Position numbers and translations under genes: made by a program
NCBI RefSeq assembly: GCF_003023845.1
Contig: NZ_PYFT01000001.1
Location: 2,480,001-2,544,000 of the forward strand
Length of the DNA stretch: 64,000 bases
Reading direction: 5' to 3'
DNA from: Adhaeribacter arboris
GTDB lineage: Bacteria; Bacteroidota; Bacteroidia; Cytophagales; Hymenobacteraceae
The notes under the pieces: generated by a model
Databases searched by the model: none
Told to the model about the DNA's origin: nothing
What the model saw: the letters and a program-made list of their open reading frames with translations, nothing else
In this document: positions 35,032 to 44,737 of the stretch, in pieces
Layout: each line of letters starts with the position of its first letter
How positions within the stretch are numbered: position 1 is the first letter of the stretch

Positions 35032-35940
35032 TTATAAAACATAAAAGCTTTCCGCTTCTACTTTTTCCGGCACTTTTTGGTCGTTCATCATTTGTTTTAG
35101 ATTTCGTTCGATGGAGCGGGCAATGGTTGTTACCGGGGTATCGGTTGGTTTATTCTCAAAAGGATCCTGCAGGTGAATCGCCATTTTCTCGATTAAAAAG
35201 AAAGACACGGCAATTATAACAACCATCGGAATTTCAAATATCCCAAAGGTATCGAGCAAAGCAAAAGGCAACAAAAGAATAAAAACAAACAACGAAAAAT
35301 GAATGTATAAACCATACGTTACCGGAAATACCGTATTTTTAATGCGTTCGCATTTCCCCATGGAGTCGCAAAGGCGGGTAAGGGTATCGTCCAGCTCTAC
35401 TTGCTGGTATTTGTTTAATTGGCCTTCTTGCAGCATTCTTTTCAGGTCGCGGCCGTGTAGCTGAAGTAAGGCATTCGGTACATTATCGTGCTTACTCACA
35501 AATTCCAATTCTTCCGGTTGCAGGTATTTATTTAGCCGGTGGGTGGGCGATTGGTTACGGAGCGATTGCCCCAGGCTATAACACCAGGCAATCTGGCGGT
35601 TAACAAATCGGTCCTGAAAATCTTTTATACTTACCGAAATATAGGGATCGGCCATAAAGTAAAGCAGTTGTCGCACCAAGGTACGGGAGTCGTTCACAAT
35701 AGCGCCCCAAACAATGCGGGCTTCCCACCAACGGTCGTACGCTTGGTTTGATTTAAAAGCTAACAACAGCGAAAGTACCGTACCTAAAACCATGGGTACA
35801 CTCAAGGGAATAGAAATATTAATAACATGAAAATACTTATCCCAAACGCCAATTATAGTAGCGTAGATGATCACAAAGGTTATCTCATACTTTACTTTAC
35901 CAAAAACGTACGAGATGGGAATATTTTTTTTCAATAACAT
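35032..35940 (-). CDS. Bestrophin-family anion channel
   Basis: 302 residues, the usual bacterial bestrophin size. Four membrane helices: about 14-35 and 46-65 near the N-terminus, then 205-225 and 230-250. The signature FKSNQAYDRWWEARIVWGAIVNDSRTLVRQ follows helix 2. Bacterial members form pentameric chloride or cation channels in the inner membrane. The C-terminal tail has the amphipathic TIARSIERNLKQMM helix. A universal-stress protein gene begins upstream (58 bp gap, same strand), so the two may be expressed together. Confidence 0.9.
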   Translation of the reverse strand: MLLKKNIPISYVFGKVKYEITFVIIYATIIGVWDKYFHVINISIPLSVPMVLGTVLSLLLAFKSNQAYDRWWEARIVWGAIVNDSRTLVRQLLYFMADPYISVSIKDFQDRFVNRQIAWCYSLGQSLRNQSPTHRLNKYLQPEELEFVSKHDNVPNALLQLHGRDLKRMLQEGQLNKYQQVELDDTLTRLCDSMGKCERIKNTVFPVTYGLYIHFSLFVFILLLPFALLDTFGIFEIPMVVIIAVSFFLIEKMAIHLQDPFENKPTDTPVTTIARSIERNLKQMMNDQKVPEKVEAESFYVL

Positions 35941-35998
35941 AGTTTTACAGCTTAAAAGGGAATTTCAGATTATCTCTTTTATTTTAAATTTACAGGAA

Positions 35999-36826
35999 TT
36001 AAGCAATGGCTAAAAAAGGAACTTTGGTTTGTTTAACCACCTCACTCGAAATTCTTTTTCTGCTGAAGAGGTTGCCAAAAAACTTTTTCTTCCGGCCGGC
36101 AACTAACAGATCTACTTTAAATTCTTCGGCAAAAGTGTAAACCCCGCCTTTAAAATTGTTTTCCTGAATTAAATGCACCGAGCAGTTTTTATCTTTTAGT
36201 TTTTCGTGCCGGTAAATCTCTTTCAGCACATATTCCAGTTTCATGATGTTGGTACCGGGTTTAAAAATTACTAAAAACGTTACGTAATAATCTTTGCCGG
36301 AAGTAAGGTTCAGAAGAAGATCGTCGACCAGTAAGGTGTAGGTATCTTCCGGGTCCAGAACATACGCTATTTTACGGAAGCGAATAGCTTCAGTATCGTC
36401 CGGAATGTATAACACCGGGCAGGAAACATCCGTTATCAGGCTGTTAAATAAGTCAACGCTATTAGCCGCTGCCGTTCTAGCCTCGGTTACCGGACAAAGG
36501 ACTAAGTCAATGTTATTATCCTCCATAAAATTCCGGATTTTTAACGGGCTGTCGCCATAAAGAGGAACTACATCCAACTTACTAATTTCTACCGCATACG
36601 ATTTCCGAATGCGCTCTAAGGCTTTCTGGAAGGGAGTATTTAGGTTCGCCAGTTTATCTTCTTCGCGCGGCAACAAAATAAGATCCGTTATAGAATCCGG
36701 CAAGGGAATAAGTTGCAGCAGAATAATCTGGCACGTCTGGCCTTTCATCATCTGAAGACCGTATTTAATCAAACTTAATGATTGGTTCGTGAGGTCCGTT
36801 GGAATTACTATCTTTTTCACAGGCAT
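35999..36826 (-). CDS. Universal stress protein with two Usp domains
   Basis: 275 residues. The first Usp domain starts KKIVIPTDLTNQSLSLIKYGL and the second KIAYVLDPEDTYTLLVDDLL. The second domain ends VDLLVAGRKKKFFGNLFSRKRISSEVVKQTKVPFLAI, where the usual ATP-binding Gx2Gx9G(S/T) signature is degenerate, so nucleotide binding is uncertain. Tandem Usp proteins of this kind are common in Bacteroidota and act in the cytoplasm in stress adaptation. Upstream of the bestrophin gene in the same direction. Confidence 0.85.
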   Translation of the reverse strand: MPVKKIVIPTDLTNQSLSLIKYGLQMMKGQTCQIILLQLIPLPDSITDLILLPREEDKLANLNTPFQKALERIRKSYAVEISKLDVVPLYGDSPLKIRNFMEDNNIDLVLCPVTEARTAAANSVDLFNSLITDVSCPVLYIPDDTEAIRFRKIAYVLDPEDTYTLLVDDLLLNLTSGKDYYVTFLVIFKPGTNIMKLEYVLKEIYRHEKLKDKNCSVHLIQENNFKGGVYTFAEEFKVDLLVAGRKKKFFGNLFSRKRISSEVVKQTKVPFLAIA

Positions 36827-37226
36827 AAAACTTAAATTTTAAGAAACATCTCCACTAATTATGCGGCAAATGTTCCGTTTAATTATTAAGCTCCCGTTAA
36901 AAGCACATTAAAATGCAATTAAGCTACTAAATTTAAAACAGCGCTTAATTTTAATATCATTTTAAGGAATTTACTTCTGTTTCTTCCATTCCTACCTCAT
37001 AAATAATCGCATTTATTCTAATGAATCACTATATTTTTAATTTATCTATAAACATATGTAAAAGCAAATTCAACTAAAAATTAAATTAAAATCGCATTAA
37101 AAATCGTTTGTTCTATTAACTGAGAAGATTAAAATTCTATTAAAAGTTAAAAAAGTAGCTTTAAATTTTTAAGTAGGTTCTATTAATCTGCTATATTATT
37201 TTAAATAAACTACTTAAACTAACATA
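36827..37226. other. Intergenic region, nothing assigned
   Basis: About 400 bp of AT-rich sequence upstream of the stress-protein gene; no gene seen. Confidence 0.5.
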
Positions 37227-37269
37227 AAAGAATAAGGCTCTGGTTTAGTAAACCAGAGCCTTATTCTTT
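37227..37269 (-). terminator. Perfect 20-bp-arm terminator after the polysaccharide lyase gene
   Basis: Arms at 37227-37246 and 37250-37269 (core AATAAGGCTCTGG) are exact reverse complements around a 3-base loop, 41 bp beyond the stop of the minus-strand gene. Confidence 0.85.
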
Positions 37270-37310
37270 GAAAAAGTATGGATTTAAATTAAATAAGGAG
37301 CAGGTAGTAA

Positions 37311-39422
37311 TTATTTTAAGGTAATGCCATCCGAAACAGAGGTTGACATTTTACCAGCAGCATTTTTAGTTTGAGCTTTTACCCATTTAGAACCCGCTCC
37401 GCTGGATAAAGTCCAGGTTCTGGTAGTGGCTACTTTTTCCCAGGCCGTCCAGGTGCTGTTCGAATTGTCGTAAAAGCGGATGTGGGTAGAATTAGTAGCT
37501 TTGATATTAAGCGTAACTTTAGCAGAAGTAGTAGAAGCCGCATTGTTATTAATTACCATGGCTACGGTTGGAGTGGCATTCGGGTCAGTAACGGTTGGGC
37601 TTTCTAAGTTAATGCCGTCTGATACTGATTCTGACATAACCCCGGATGCATTTTTAACCTGAACTTTTACCCATTTAGAACCCGCTCCCGTAGAAAGTGT
37701 CCAGAATTTAGAGGCGGCTACTGGTTCCCAACTGCTCCAGGTACTGTTGCTGTTATCGTAGAAGCGCATTTCAGTGGCATTGAGCGCATTTATATTGAGG
37801 GTTACATTAGGAGAAGTAGTAGTTGCCTCGTTGTTATTAATCACCATTGTTACACTTGGAGCCGCATTCTGGTCGGTAACCGTTGGATTTTCTAAGTTAA
37901 TCCCGTCGGATGCTACTTCCGACATTACGCCAACGGTATTTAATACTTGTACTTTTACCCACTTAGAACCGGCACCGTTGGATAAAGTCCAAGGCTTTGT
38001 TTCGGCTATTGGCTCCCAATCGGTCCAGTTGCTGTTGGCATTGTCGTAGAACCGCATGTGAGTAGCATTTACCGCCGAAATATTAAGTGTTGCTAAAGTG
38101 GTAGTGGTAGTAGGTTCATTGTTGTTAATTACCAGTTTCACAGTTGGAGTACCTGAGCCATAAGTATCTGAGTTTACTACTTTAAAACTTACGCTAGCTG
38201 TAGCAAGAGCATTTCCGGTAGCATTGGCCCCGCTGTACGAGGTGGCTTTTAAAGTATAGTCACCGGAAGCAGGCAGCCAATTGTTAAAGTTCCCTCCTGC
38301 ATCGCCAAATAAAGAGTAAGGTGCTCCGGATTGAATCATTTCCTGGTTTTCGGTTCCGGATAAGTTAAATTTAACGCTACCTACCGCGGAGGCGGTAGTG
38401 GCCTCAATATTTAAATCGTAAGTGGGCAATGTGGCTAAATCAAACGTAGATCCGGGGGTAAGCTTTTGTAAAGGTTGGTCAGTATTCGCGTTGATTAAAG
38501 TTAATGTTATAGGTTCGCCAGTGGTAGGGTTTTCCGTACCAGTAGTATCGGTAGGCGGGTTAGGGTTAGTAGGAGGAGTTACCGCACCAGAAGGAACAAC
38601 GTCATTATAAGTAGCTTTCTCATTTCCAGCCCGTACTTCATCAATGTAAATTACTCTTTTCGTTACTTTATACCATCTTCTTTTATAGATACCGGTTTTA
38701 AAATACGGATAATCATTATCGTTATAGCAATTAGGGCCTTTGTAATCCACTACTTTCACGCCATTTTTCCAAACTTCCAGTACACCATCGGATTGATGCG
38801 AAAAATTCATGTGGTAAACCATATCCAACCATTTATCTTTTTCTAAGGGACCCAAGTCAAATACTTTTTTACCGCTGATAGTTGAATTAGTGTTGATAGA
38901 TTTAGTAGCCCAATAGATTACAAAGTTTAAACGACCTTTACTTACCACTAAAGATAAGGGGGGTAGACGGGCTGCCTCTCCTTTATCTTCTACGGCGTGC
39001 CACTGCGAAATAATGTCCCAACCTTCTGGATTATAATCGTTTTCCCAGGCATTACTAGGCAAATACAAGCTGTTGCCGTACCAACGGTTGCTGTTTGTTT
39101 CGTAGGGTAATAATATTTCTGAACGAATCTGGCTATCACTGCTTCTCATTTCGAATTTGGCTGCTTTAGAACCACTGCGAACAAAATCGCTGTTAATGGC
39201 AAATCCAAAAGAAGTAAATATTTGTTTGTTAAAATAACTACTTAAGGTAGGCTCAAATTTAGCTTCGGCTAATAAGTTGTTTCTGCCTTCAGAACTAAAA
39301 ACATTGCTGGAGGAAGTAGCTTTCGCATTAGAAAAAGGCTGCATTTCTTCTAATTCGTCTTTCTGGCAGGAGGTGGTTACAAAAGTTAAAAAAGAAAGGG
39401 CGATTAGTAAAAATTTTTTCAT
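37311..39422 (-). CDS. Polysaccharide-lyase lipoprotein with Ig-like repeats
   Basis: 703 residues. The signal peptide has a lipobox (LTFVTTSCQ, Cys19), so the protein is lipid-anchored. Residues about 50-270 match the heparin-lyase-I/PL20-like jelly-roll family: FEMRSSDSQIRSEILLPYE, RWYGNSLYLP, WDIISQWHAVED and MVYHMNFSHQSDGVLEVWKNG, with conserved surface Arg, Gln and His. The C-terminal half has one Ig-like domain (about 300-415) and three tandem copies of a roughly 95-residue module (core MRFYDNSNSTW, GAGSKWVKVQV), end to end to the C-terminus. The substrate is probably an acidic polysaccharide (uronic acid-containing), but this is inferred. The same module occurs once in the T9SS protein at 15.2-18.0 kb. 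Confidence 0.84.
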   Translation of the reverse strand: MKKFLLIALSFLTFVTTSCQKDELEEMQPFSNAKATSSSNVFSSEGRNNLLAEAKFEPTLSSYFNKQIFTSFGFAINSDFVRSGSKAAKFEMRSSDSQIRSEILLPYETNSNRWYGNSLYLPSNAWENDYNPEGWDIISQWHAVEDKGEAARLPPLSLVVSKGRLNFVIYWATKSINTNSTISGKKVFDLGPLEKDKWLDMVYHMNFSHQSDGVLEVWKNGVKVVDYKGPNCYNDNDYPYFKTGIYKRRWYKVTKRVIYIDEVRAGNEKATYNDVVPSGAVTPPTNPNPPTDTTGTENPTTGEPITLTLINANTDQPLQKLTPGSTFDLATLPTYDLNIEATTASAVGSVKFNLSGTENQEMIQSGAPYSLFGDAGGNFNNWLPASGDYTLKATSYSGANATGNALATASVSFKVVNSDTYGSGTPTVKLVINNNEPTTTTTLATLNISAVNATHMRFYDNANSNWTDWEPIAETKPWTLSNGAGSKWVKVQVLNTVGVMSEVASDGINLENPTVTDQNAAPSVTMVINNNEATTTSPNVTLNINALNATEMRFYDNSNSTWSSWEPVAASKFWTLSTGAGSKWVKVQVKNASGVMSESVSDGINLESPTVTDPNATPTVAMVINNNAASTTSAKVTLNIKATNSTHIRFYDNSNSTWTAWEKVATTRTWTLSSGAGSKWVKAQTKNAAGKMSTSVSDGITLK

Positions 39423-40483
39423 ATTCTATTTTTTGGTTACAATAAGGCCTACCTAGGATAGGATAGCACCGGAACTATTTTAAAAGTTTAGATTTTAATT
39501 AGAAAGAGTTAAACAAAACCAAAAATTATAAAATTTTATTGATCACTGTTTCTCTGTTTTACTTCACAAATGTAATATTTTTAATATCGTTATTTGTTGT
39601 TGTTCTTAATTTCTGATACAAATTTAGGTTGGGATTTTTTAAGCACAAAACTGTAACCCGAAATATTTATGCTATTTATAGTGATTTATTGGAAAAGTTA
39701 CAATTTTAACACTAAAACAGGTTAGTTTACCTTTGAGACGGGCTATTATTCAATCTTTATGCCAGATCAAGCATTTTAATAAAACCAATATTTTGTATTT
39801 TAATGAGGTCTTTTGTTCTGGCAGAAAATAGTATTTATTACTAAAATAAGGCTCTTACTTGCTGTAAAAGGTCTTATTCTAAATAAATGCATACATTGTT
39901 AAAGCAAAGTTCTATCTACTAATTATAAAGTAATCATAATGAATGGCATAAAACTGCTTTTTTAAGGAGGAAGGAAAATTGTTTAATTTAGAATAGTTGT
40001 AGTAGCCGTTACTTTCTTTTAAACTAAGATAAATAATTGTTCAAACTATCTTTTGCAAATAACCAAAGTAAAAGGGAAGGTTGGCGGTCTGTTACTGCTT
40101 TTGGTACTGTTGTCAAATTAAAAAAGAAGACTCGTTTTTGTATCTTGTCTTTACAGAAGCGAAAATTATATGAATTACTAGAGTAGTTACTATTATCTAC
40201 AATAAAGATGAATTGAATACCTGCGATCAAAAACTTACTTCTTAAATAATAGTACTAATTCTGGGCCTACCGAGCAGTTTAACTTTCTAAAAAGAATCGT
40301 CTGTTCTTTGGAGTAAACCCGGATAGATGAAGCTTATCAGCAGCATCTCTTAGAATCAAGAACTAGCTACAACGAAAAGCCGGCATTACCAGAAGCAATT
40401 CATCTTTAAAAATTCAATTTATGGTAAAAAGATTTTTTCTTCTAACTTAAACTTAAAGTCAAAAGCATCTAACTAAACAATCC
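39423..40483. other. Intergenic region, AT-rich, nothing assigned
   Basis: About 1.06 kb. A 68-codon open frame on the minus strand (40024-40230) has no recognisable content and is not called. No repeats or RNA genes seen. Confidence 0.5.
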
Positions 40484-41511
40484 TTATTTCCAGATTTTTT
40501 GAAAAAAGCTTGCGGCTATATTCGTCGTTTTAGCGTGTACCTGGTTTCGGTTCACGGAAGCATCATCCGAAAAATAAGTAGGATCCGATTTTTTAACTTC
40601 CTCGATTGCCTCGTTGAGCATTACATAATGGCTCGTTTTACCCGGAAATTCGTAATAGCCCGACCCCGCCAGAAGTTGATGATAATGCCGGACATTGGTT
40701 TTTACCGGCGCAATGCTATCGCTTTGTACCCCAACCAAGTACAGGGGTTGCTTTACCATTTTTACTTGTTGTTTGCCGGTAAACCCCGCTCCCAACGCGG
40801 GCGAAATGGCGAAGAAAGCTTTTATCCGGGTATCTTTTAAGGGCGGAACGTGTTTACTGGCCGCTATCAGTGAACTATCGTCTAAATAACGGGCTACTCC
40901 GGGCAGCTCGGGTATTTCTAATTCTTTGTGCCCAACGGTTTTATAAAAGGTAACCAGAGTAGTATAATCTAATTCTGCCCCGGCCAAGGCTATAACCGTA
41001 TAACCCCAAAAGAAAAACCGGCCGCCCCTATTTTTTGCGGGTCAATTACTTTACTGAATTCCGAATTCTGCAGCAAAGCAGTTAAGGCAAAACTAATATC
41101 CAGCGGCCGCTCCCACGGTTTTAGGAATTCCAAAGGTATTTTATTTTCGTAGGTATTTCCCCAATGATCTACCGCTGCTACTATAAATCCATTTTGTACC
41201 AGTCCTTGGGCCAGCCACTCCAAGGTAAGCCGACCGCCCCCCGTACCGTGCGAGAGCATAATCAAAGGCCGTTTACCCGTGGGTAGCCGGCCATTCCGGA
41301 CGGTATACCGCCGAATAAAAGGCGAAAATACTTTATCGCTTTTTTGCAAACTGTCCGGGGTTGGATACCAAACTTCGGTAACTATTGGGCGGTGGCGGCT
41401 TTCATCTTGCAATTGCAAGGTTCGCTGGCCAATGTTACCCACCCGATTACTTTGCGCAAAAATTACCCAGGGAAAAAACAACAAAAAAGCGAGGATCAGG
41501 TACTTATTCAT
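40484..41511 (-). pseudogene. Secreted alpha/beta hydrolase (dienelactone-hydrolase/acetylhydrolase type), frameshifted
   Basis: A signal peptide (YLILAFLLFFPWVIFAQ) precedes an alpha/beta hydrolase resembling platelet-activating-factor acetylhydrolase or dienelactone-hydrolase proteins. Visible are LIMLSHGTGGGRLTLEWLAQGL (oxyanion region) and the nucleophile elbow GAAGFSFGG. The frame breaks right at the elbow, at a G4 run (C4 at 41004-41007 on the plus strand); one added G gives GFSFGGYTVIALAGAELDY and continues to 40484. The second half has the PLYLVGVQSDSIAPV acid region and the GKTSHYVMLNE histidine. With the correction it is about 343 codons and looks complete. Confidence 0.8.
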
Positions 41512-41578
41512 AGCAGAAATTTAAGATTACCAAAACAAGAAAATTTTGGCCTCATAAAAATTGACAAATGTCAAATAA

Positions 41579-42147
41579 TTATTTTTTTGCTTTTAAACGG
41601 CTCAACGTTTCCTGCGAAATTCCCAGGTAATCGGCCACAATTTTAGAGGTAATCTTTGAATAAGTTCCGGGTGCTTTTGCAGCAATATATCGTAGCGGGC
41701 TTTGGCATTTAAAGTAATAAAACTTTCTATTCGTTGGATGGAGGCAATATAGTCTTGTTCTAAGCCGATGCGGTACATGGTTTCCCAGCCGGGAACTTCC
41801 CGGAGCAAAGTTTGCTGATCCAGATAACTAAGCACCAGCAACTCCGATGGTTCTAAACTCTCCACGGTAGCCACCGAGGGCTGATTTAAAATGAAACTGG
41901 GAAAAGCCGTGCCCATCCGTCCTTCAAACAACAGAAACCGCGTGGACTCGCTTCCATCGTCGCTGGTTAAAAACACGCGTAAACAACCCTTTGCTACTAA
42001 ATATATGTGTTTGGCAATAGCGCCTTTCGGTACCAGAATCTCATGGCGCTGGGCAAATTTTAAATGGAAACAACTGCTCACTAAGTACTCCTGTTCTGGG
42101 GTAAGAGCAATCTTTCCGTCCAGAAATTTCCTTAAAGCTGGATGCAT
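41579..42147 (-). pseudogene. Crp/Fnr-family regulator, frameshifted before the DNA-binding helix
   Basis: The N-terminal cyclic-nucleotide-binding-type domain is intact (ILVPKGAIAKHIYLVAKGCLRVFLTSDDGSESTRFLLFEGRMG). A missing base near 41651 replaces the helix-turn-helix with an unrelated tail; one added T restores TSKIVADYLGISQETLSRLK and an end at 41579. About 190 codons when joined. It is upstream of the alpha/beta hydrolase on the same strand with a 67-bp gap, and may regulate it; a small-molecule ligand is unknown. Confidence 0.83.
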
Positions 42148-42579
42148 GTGGCAAAGTAGTGGTTAGCCGGTCTAAATTCAAGCTATTATCGGTTCTAAAA
42201 ACCAGAATCTCTGAATAGCTATTTTAAAAAGTATTAATTAGAATTTACTTTAAGATTAGGCAAATTTTCTGGTGCTTACAATGTTTATAAGAGGACTTTT
42301 CGCTTCAATGATGAACAAGAAATATAATTTCAAAATTCTGATAGACTATGCTTTAAAAATAGTGGTGGAATTTGAACCTGACGTTTATTAAAAAAAACTT
42401 TTAAATGATTTAAAGACATCTTTTATAAGCTATTTTTAGTTAAAATGCTTGGATAATGCGGAAACAAGTGGCACAGAAAGACTTTGCTGTATTGGTACTA
42501 CTAATCACAAAGTACCAGGCACATAAAATTGCTAAGTAGCTGCCACAACTATAAAATCTAAATTACTCTTGATTTAGGT
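42148..42579. other. Intergenic region, nothing assigned
   Basis: About 430 bp without a supported gene; AT-rich. Confidence 0.5.
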
Positions 42580-43527
42580 TTAGTCTTTTAAATTTAATGA
42601 TGAGGCTGACTCAAATTTCTGCTGGCAGGAAATCAAAAAATTTATTGAAGTACCTGAGAGATACATTATATAACTTGCAAAATGCATGGGAACCTCTATT
42701 TTCTCTGTTCCTTGGCCATGGCCACCTAGTTTATTTCTCAAGGTGGGCACTCCACTTTCCAAACTAGATCTTAGACCTGCAAAATGATTAGCCAAATAGG
42801 CTGGAATCAGATTTTTTTGGAAACAAAGGTCGAGTAAATGCTTGGCTGTTTCACCCTTTTCTGACTTCCACCCGTTAAGTTTACATATAACTTTTAAGGT
42901 TGATTCTAAAGCTTTTAAACTATCATTCAAACACTCCTTAGTACGTCTATGACGGAAGTGCTTATGTGCACTTAAATACTCTTCATTGGCATTCTGATAT
43001 TTTGCAGAGGACAAGAAATGTAAAGTTGGAATAATTATTTCCTTATGTAAAAGTTTGTTATCAGATCTTATTATTATATTTTCACGGAATTCATACCCTA
43101 AGCCATTTTCTAAGAATCTAGTATTAAGATGTTCAATTGCATGTTCTGGGCTATAACTAAGTTTAGTTGAATAATATCCACCATTTTTAAGAATAGTAGG
43201 CACATTATTAATAAATTTAAATACTAGTTCAATTATATCAAGGCAGACTTCAACATCTGTACTCCAATCTAAATAGGTTCTTACCTGTATATCATAAGTA
43301 TCTGTATAATTAACATACTTAGATGGCAATTCTCTTTTTCCATGTTCTTTAAGCAGAATTATCCTAATACCTTGCCATATAACCTCCCTTAATTCTTTAG
43401 TTAATTGCTCAAAGAAATCATCCCATATATATTGAATCTGAACTTTGATTTTATCGCTTATTACATCATAAGTAAATACATCCGGTAACCCCTTGTTCCT
43501 CTTAGAATATAAATCATGAATCGTCAT
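42580..43527 (-). CDS. AbiJ-like abortive-infection candidate (STM4504/CBY_0614-type N-terminus, HEPN-like C-terminus)
   Basis: 315 residues, cytoplasmic. The start (IHDLYSKRNKGLPDVFTYDVISDKIKVQIQYIW) matches the N-terminal domain of STM4504/CBY_0614-type proteins, related to AbiJ N-terminal domains. The C-terminal part (about 165-290) resembles the Abi_C domain: a helical KECLNDSLKALESTLKVICK followed by TLRNKLGGHGQG, in which Arg264 and His270 form an Rx5H pair like that of HEPN RNases. It would act by RNA cleavage upon phage infection. It lies just outside the prophage attachment site and is AT-rich, consistent with an acquired defence gene. No partner gene is seen. The assignment rests on motif resemblance only. 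Confidence 0.62.
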   Translation of the reverse strand: MTIHDLYSKRNKGLPDVFTYDVISDKIKVQIQYIWDDFFEQLTKELREVIWQGIRIILLKEHGKRELPSKYVNYTDTYDIQVRTYLDWSTDVEVCLDIIELVFKFINNVPTILKNGGYYSTKLSYSPEHAIEHLNTRFLENGLGYEFRENIIIRSDNKLLHKEIIIPTLHFLSSAKYQNANEEYLSAHKHFRHRRTKECLNDSLKALESTLKVICKLNGWKSEKGETAKHLLDLCFQKNLIPAYLANHFAGLRSSLESGVPTLRNKLGGHGQGTEKIEVPMHFASYIMYLSGTSINFLISCQQKFESASSLNLKD

Positions 43528-43863
43528 ATTAAAATACTAATGTTACTGTAAACAATCTATTGTATACCAATTTTTAACCTTTATTTTAGTTAAGTAAAAT
43601 ATTGCATTTATCTATAAGGCAGTTAATTCAGTTAAATGCCATAAAAAATCGGCAAAGTAGCTGTGAGCATTTGCTACAAGTAGTTAAGAGATTCTACTTC
43701 TTCTATTATTCTAATTTCACAGCCATTAGCATTCAATATATGAATTTTAACTAACATATAATTACATCATTATTGCAAGATAATTACTGGTCAAAAGGTA
43801 TGAGTAACCAAATTTCTTGAATTCATTTTTGAATTTTGACATAAAAGCTGAGCAAACAAGAAT
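43528..43863. other. Intergenic region, nothing assigned
   Basis: About 335 bp of AT-rich sequence between the AbiJ-like gene and the tRNA-fragment terminator. Confidence 0.5.
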
Positions 43864-43912
43864 GACAAACAAAAAGGCCTTAAACAACTTGTTTAAGGCC
43901 TTTTTGTTTGTC
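43864..43912 (-). terminator. Perfect palindromic terminator of the interrupted tRNA gene
   Basis: 24-base arms (43864-43887 and 43889-43912, core AAAAAGGCCTTAAACAA) are exact reverse complements around one base. It follows directly the 3' end of a minus-strand tRNA fragment, as expected of a tRNA terminator, so this side is host DNA. Confidence 0.85.
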
Positions 43913-43941
43913 GGAGTGGCGGGATTTGAACCCGTTGCCCA
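43911..43941 (-). other. tRNA 3'-end fragment, putative left attachment site (attL)
   Basis: Read on the minus strand, ACGGG-TTCAAAT-CCCGC forms a T arm (one A-C mismatch) followed by CACTCCG and a discriminator A, the 3' acceptor strand. The expected anticodon and D arms are missing upstream (43945-44010), so only the 3' end is present. Tyrosine-recombinase elements commonly use tRNA 3' ends. The implied acceptor 5' strand would be CGGAGTG; the isotype is not determinable here (proline would fit). Confidence 0.7.
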
Positions 43942-44026
43942 ATATAGAAAAATGCGTTTAAACCACTTCTAAGGCACTTTTCTGGTGAGTATTTTTAAGT
44001 AAAATGGGGATTTATAAATTAAAAAG

Positions 44027-44046
44027 TGTCGGCAAATCTGTCGGCA
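44027..44046. repeat. TGTCGGCA direct repeat beside the attachment site
   Basis: TGTCGGCA occurs at 44027-44034 and 44039-44046, with a 12-bp period. It lies about 90 bp inside the prophage end, a position fitting arm-type recombinase or excisionase binding sites. Role inferred only. Confidence 0.4.
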
Positions 44047-44067
44047 GAAATTCCGGGTTAATCGGGA

Positions 44068-44349
44068 TTATTTGTCTGGAACCTCCCAGTCTTCCGTTCC
44101 TTCCGGATGATTAGGCACTAGCTTACCGTTCTCATCGTAATACATACCTGCCCAAAAGTAAGCAGCCGGAATACCCAGAGCATCAGCAACGGCATTGATG
44201 ACTTTAAAGGATTTAGGATCCACTGAATCCAGATTATGGTAGATATCCAGATAGGACATGTTTAACCTTTCTTCTAAATCCTCCATGGTTTTGTCTGAAT
44301 GCTCCAAAGCCGTTTGAAGCAGTTTAGTGCGGGAATAATTATTTTCCAT
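44068..44349 (-). CDS. Small XRE-like helix-turn-helix protein
   Basis: 93 residues. TKLLQTALEHSDKTMEDLEERLNMSYLDIYHNLDSVDPKSFKVINAVADALGI has the five-helix lay-out of XRE/Cro-type DNA-binding domains, followed by an acidic tail (PEGTEDWEVPDK). Located next to the attachment site, where excision or integration control genes are often found. Partner DNA sites unknown. Confidence 0.6.
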   Translation of the reverse strand: MENNYSRTKLLQTALEHSDKTMEDLEERLNMSYLDIYHNLDSVDPKSFKVINAVADALGIPAAYFWAGMYYDENGKLVPNHPEGTEDWEVPDK

Positions 44350-44737
44350 CTCTGAGTTGATTAATTAATTCGTTCTGTAAAGCGATAATGATATCCTTCA
44401 AGGCAATCTCTTTTTTTAAATTTTCATTATCTATCAAAAATTTTTTGCTTATATATTCAGAATCATCTATATTGTTTGCCGAACTTGCGCATTCTGTGCC
44501 TAAAGCGGAGCACTGTATATTTTTTGATTTTGGATGTTGTTTCCGGCATTGCCGATGCCATGAATTGCAATAAGTGGTACTGTACTAGACATTAGTTTGG
44601 TAATATTCTGATTGGTTTATTCTGAATGGGTATTTGAGTCAAATTGGCTTATAGCCAAGTCAGGTAATTAAATATGGATGTTACATAGGCTAAATTTGTA
44701 AGGTGATTCGAATATTTATATTTTTATAAAAATTGTT
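44350..44737. other. Prophage intergenic region, nothing firm
   Basis: About 390 bp. A 61-codon open frame at 44388-44573 has no ribosome-binding site or recognisable features and is not called. Likely to hold the promoters of the flanking divergent genes. Confidence 0.45.

Noticed and set aside
40024-40230. A 68-codon minus-strand frame in the long intergenic region
   Set aside because: Only AT-rich filler; no homology-like features.
44388-44573. A 61-codon plus-strand frame next to the XRE-like gene
   Set aside because: No ribosome-binding site, low complexity, overlaps a probable promoter region.
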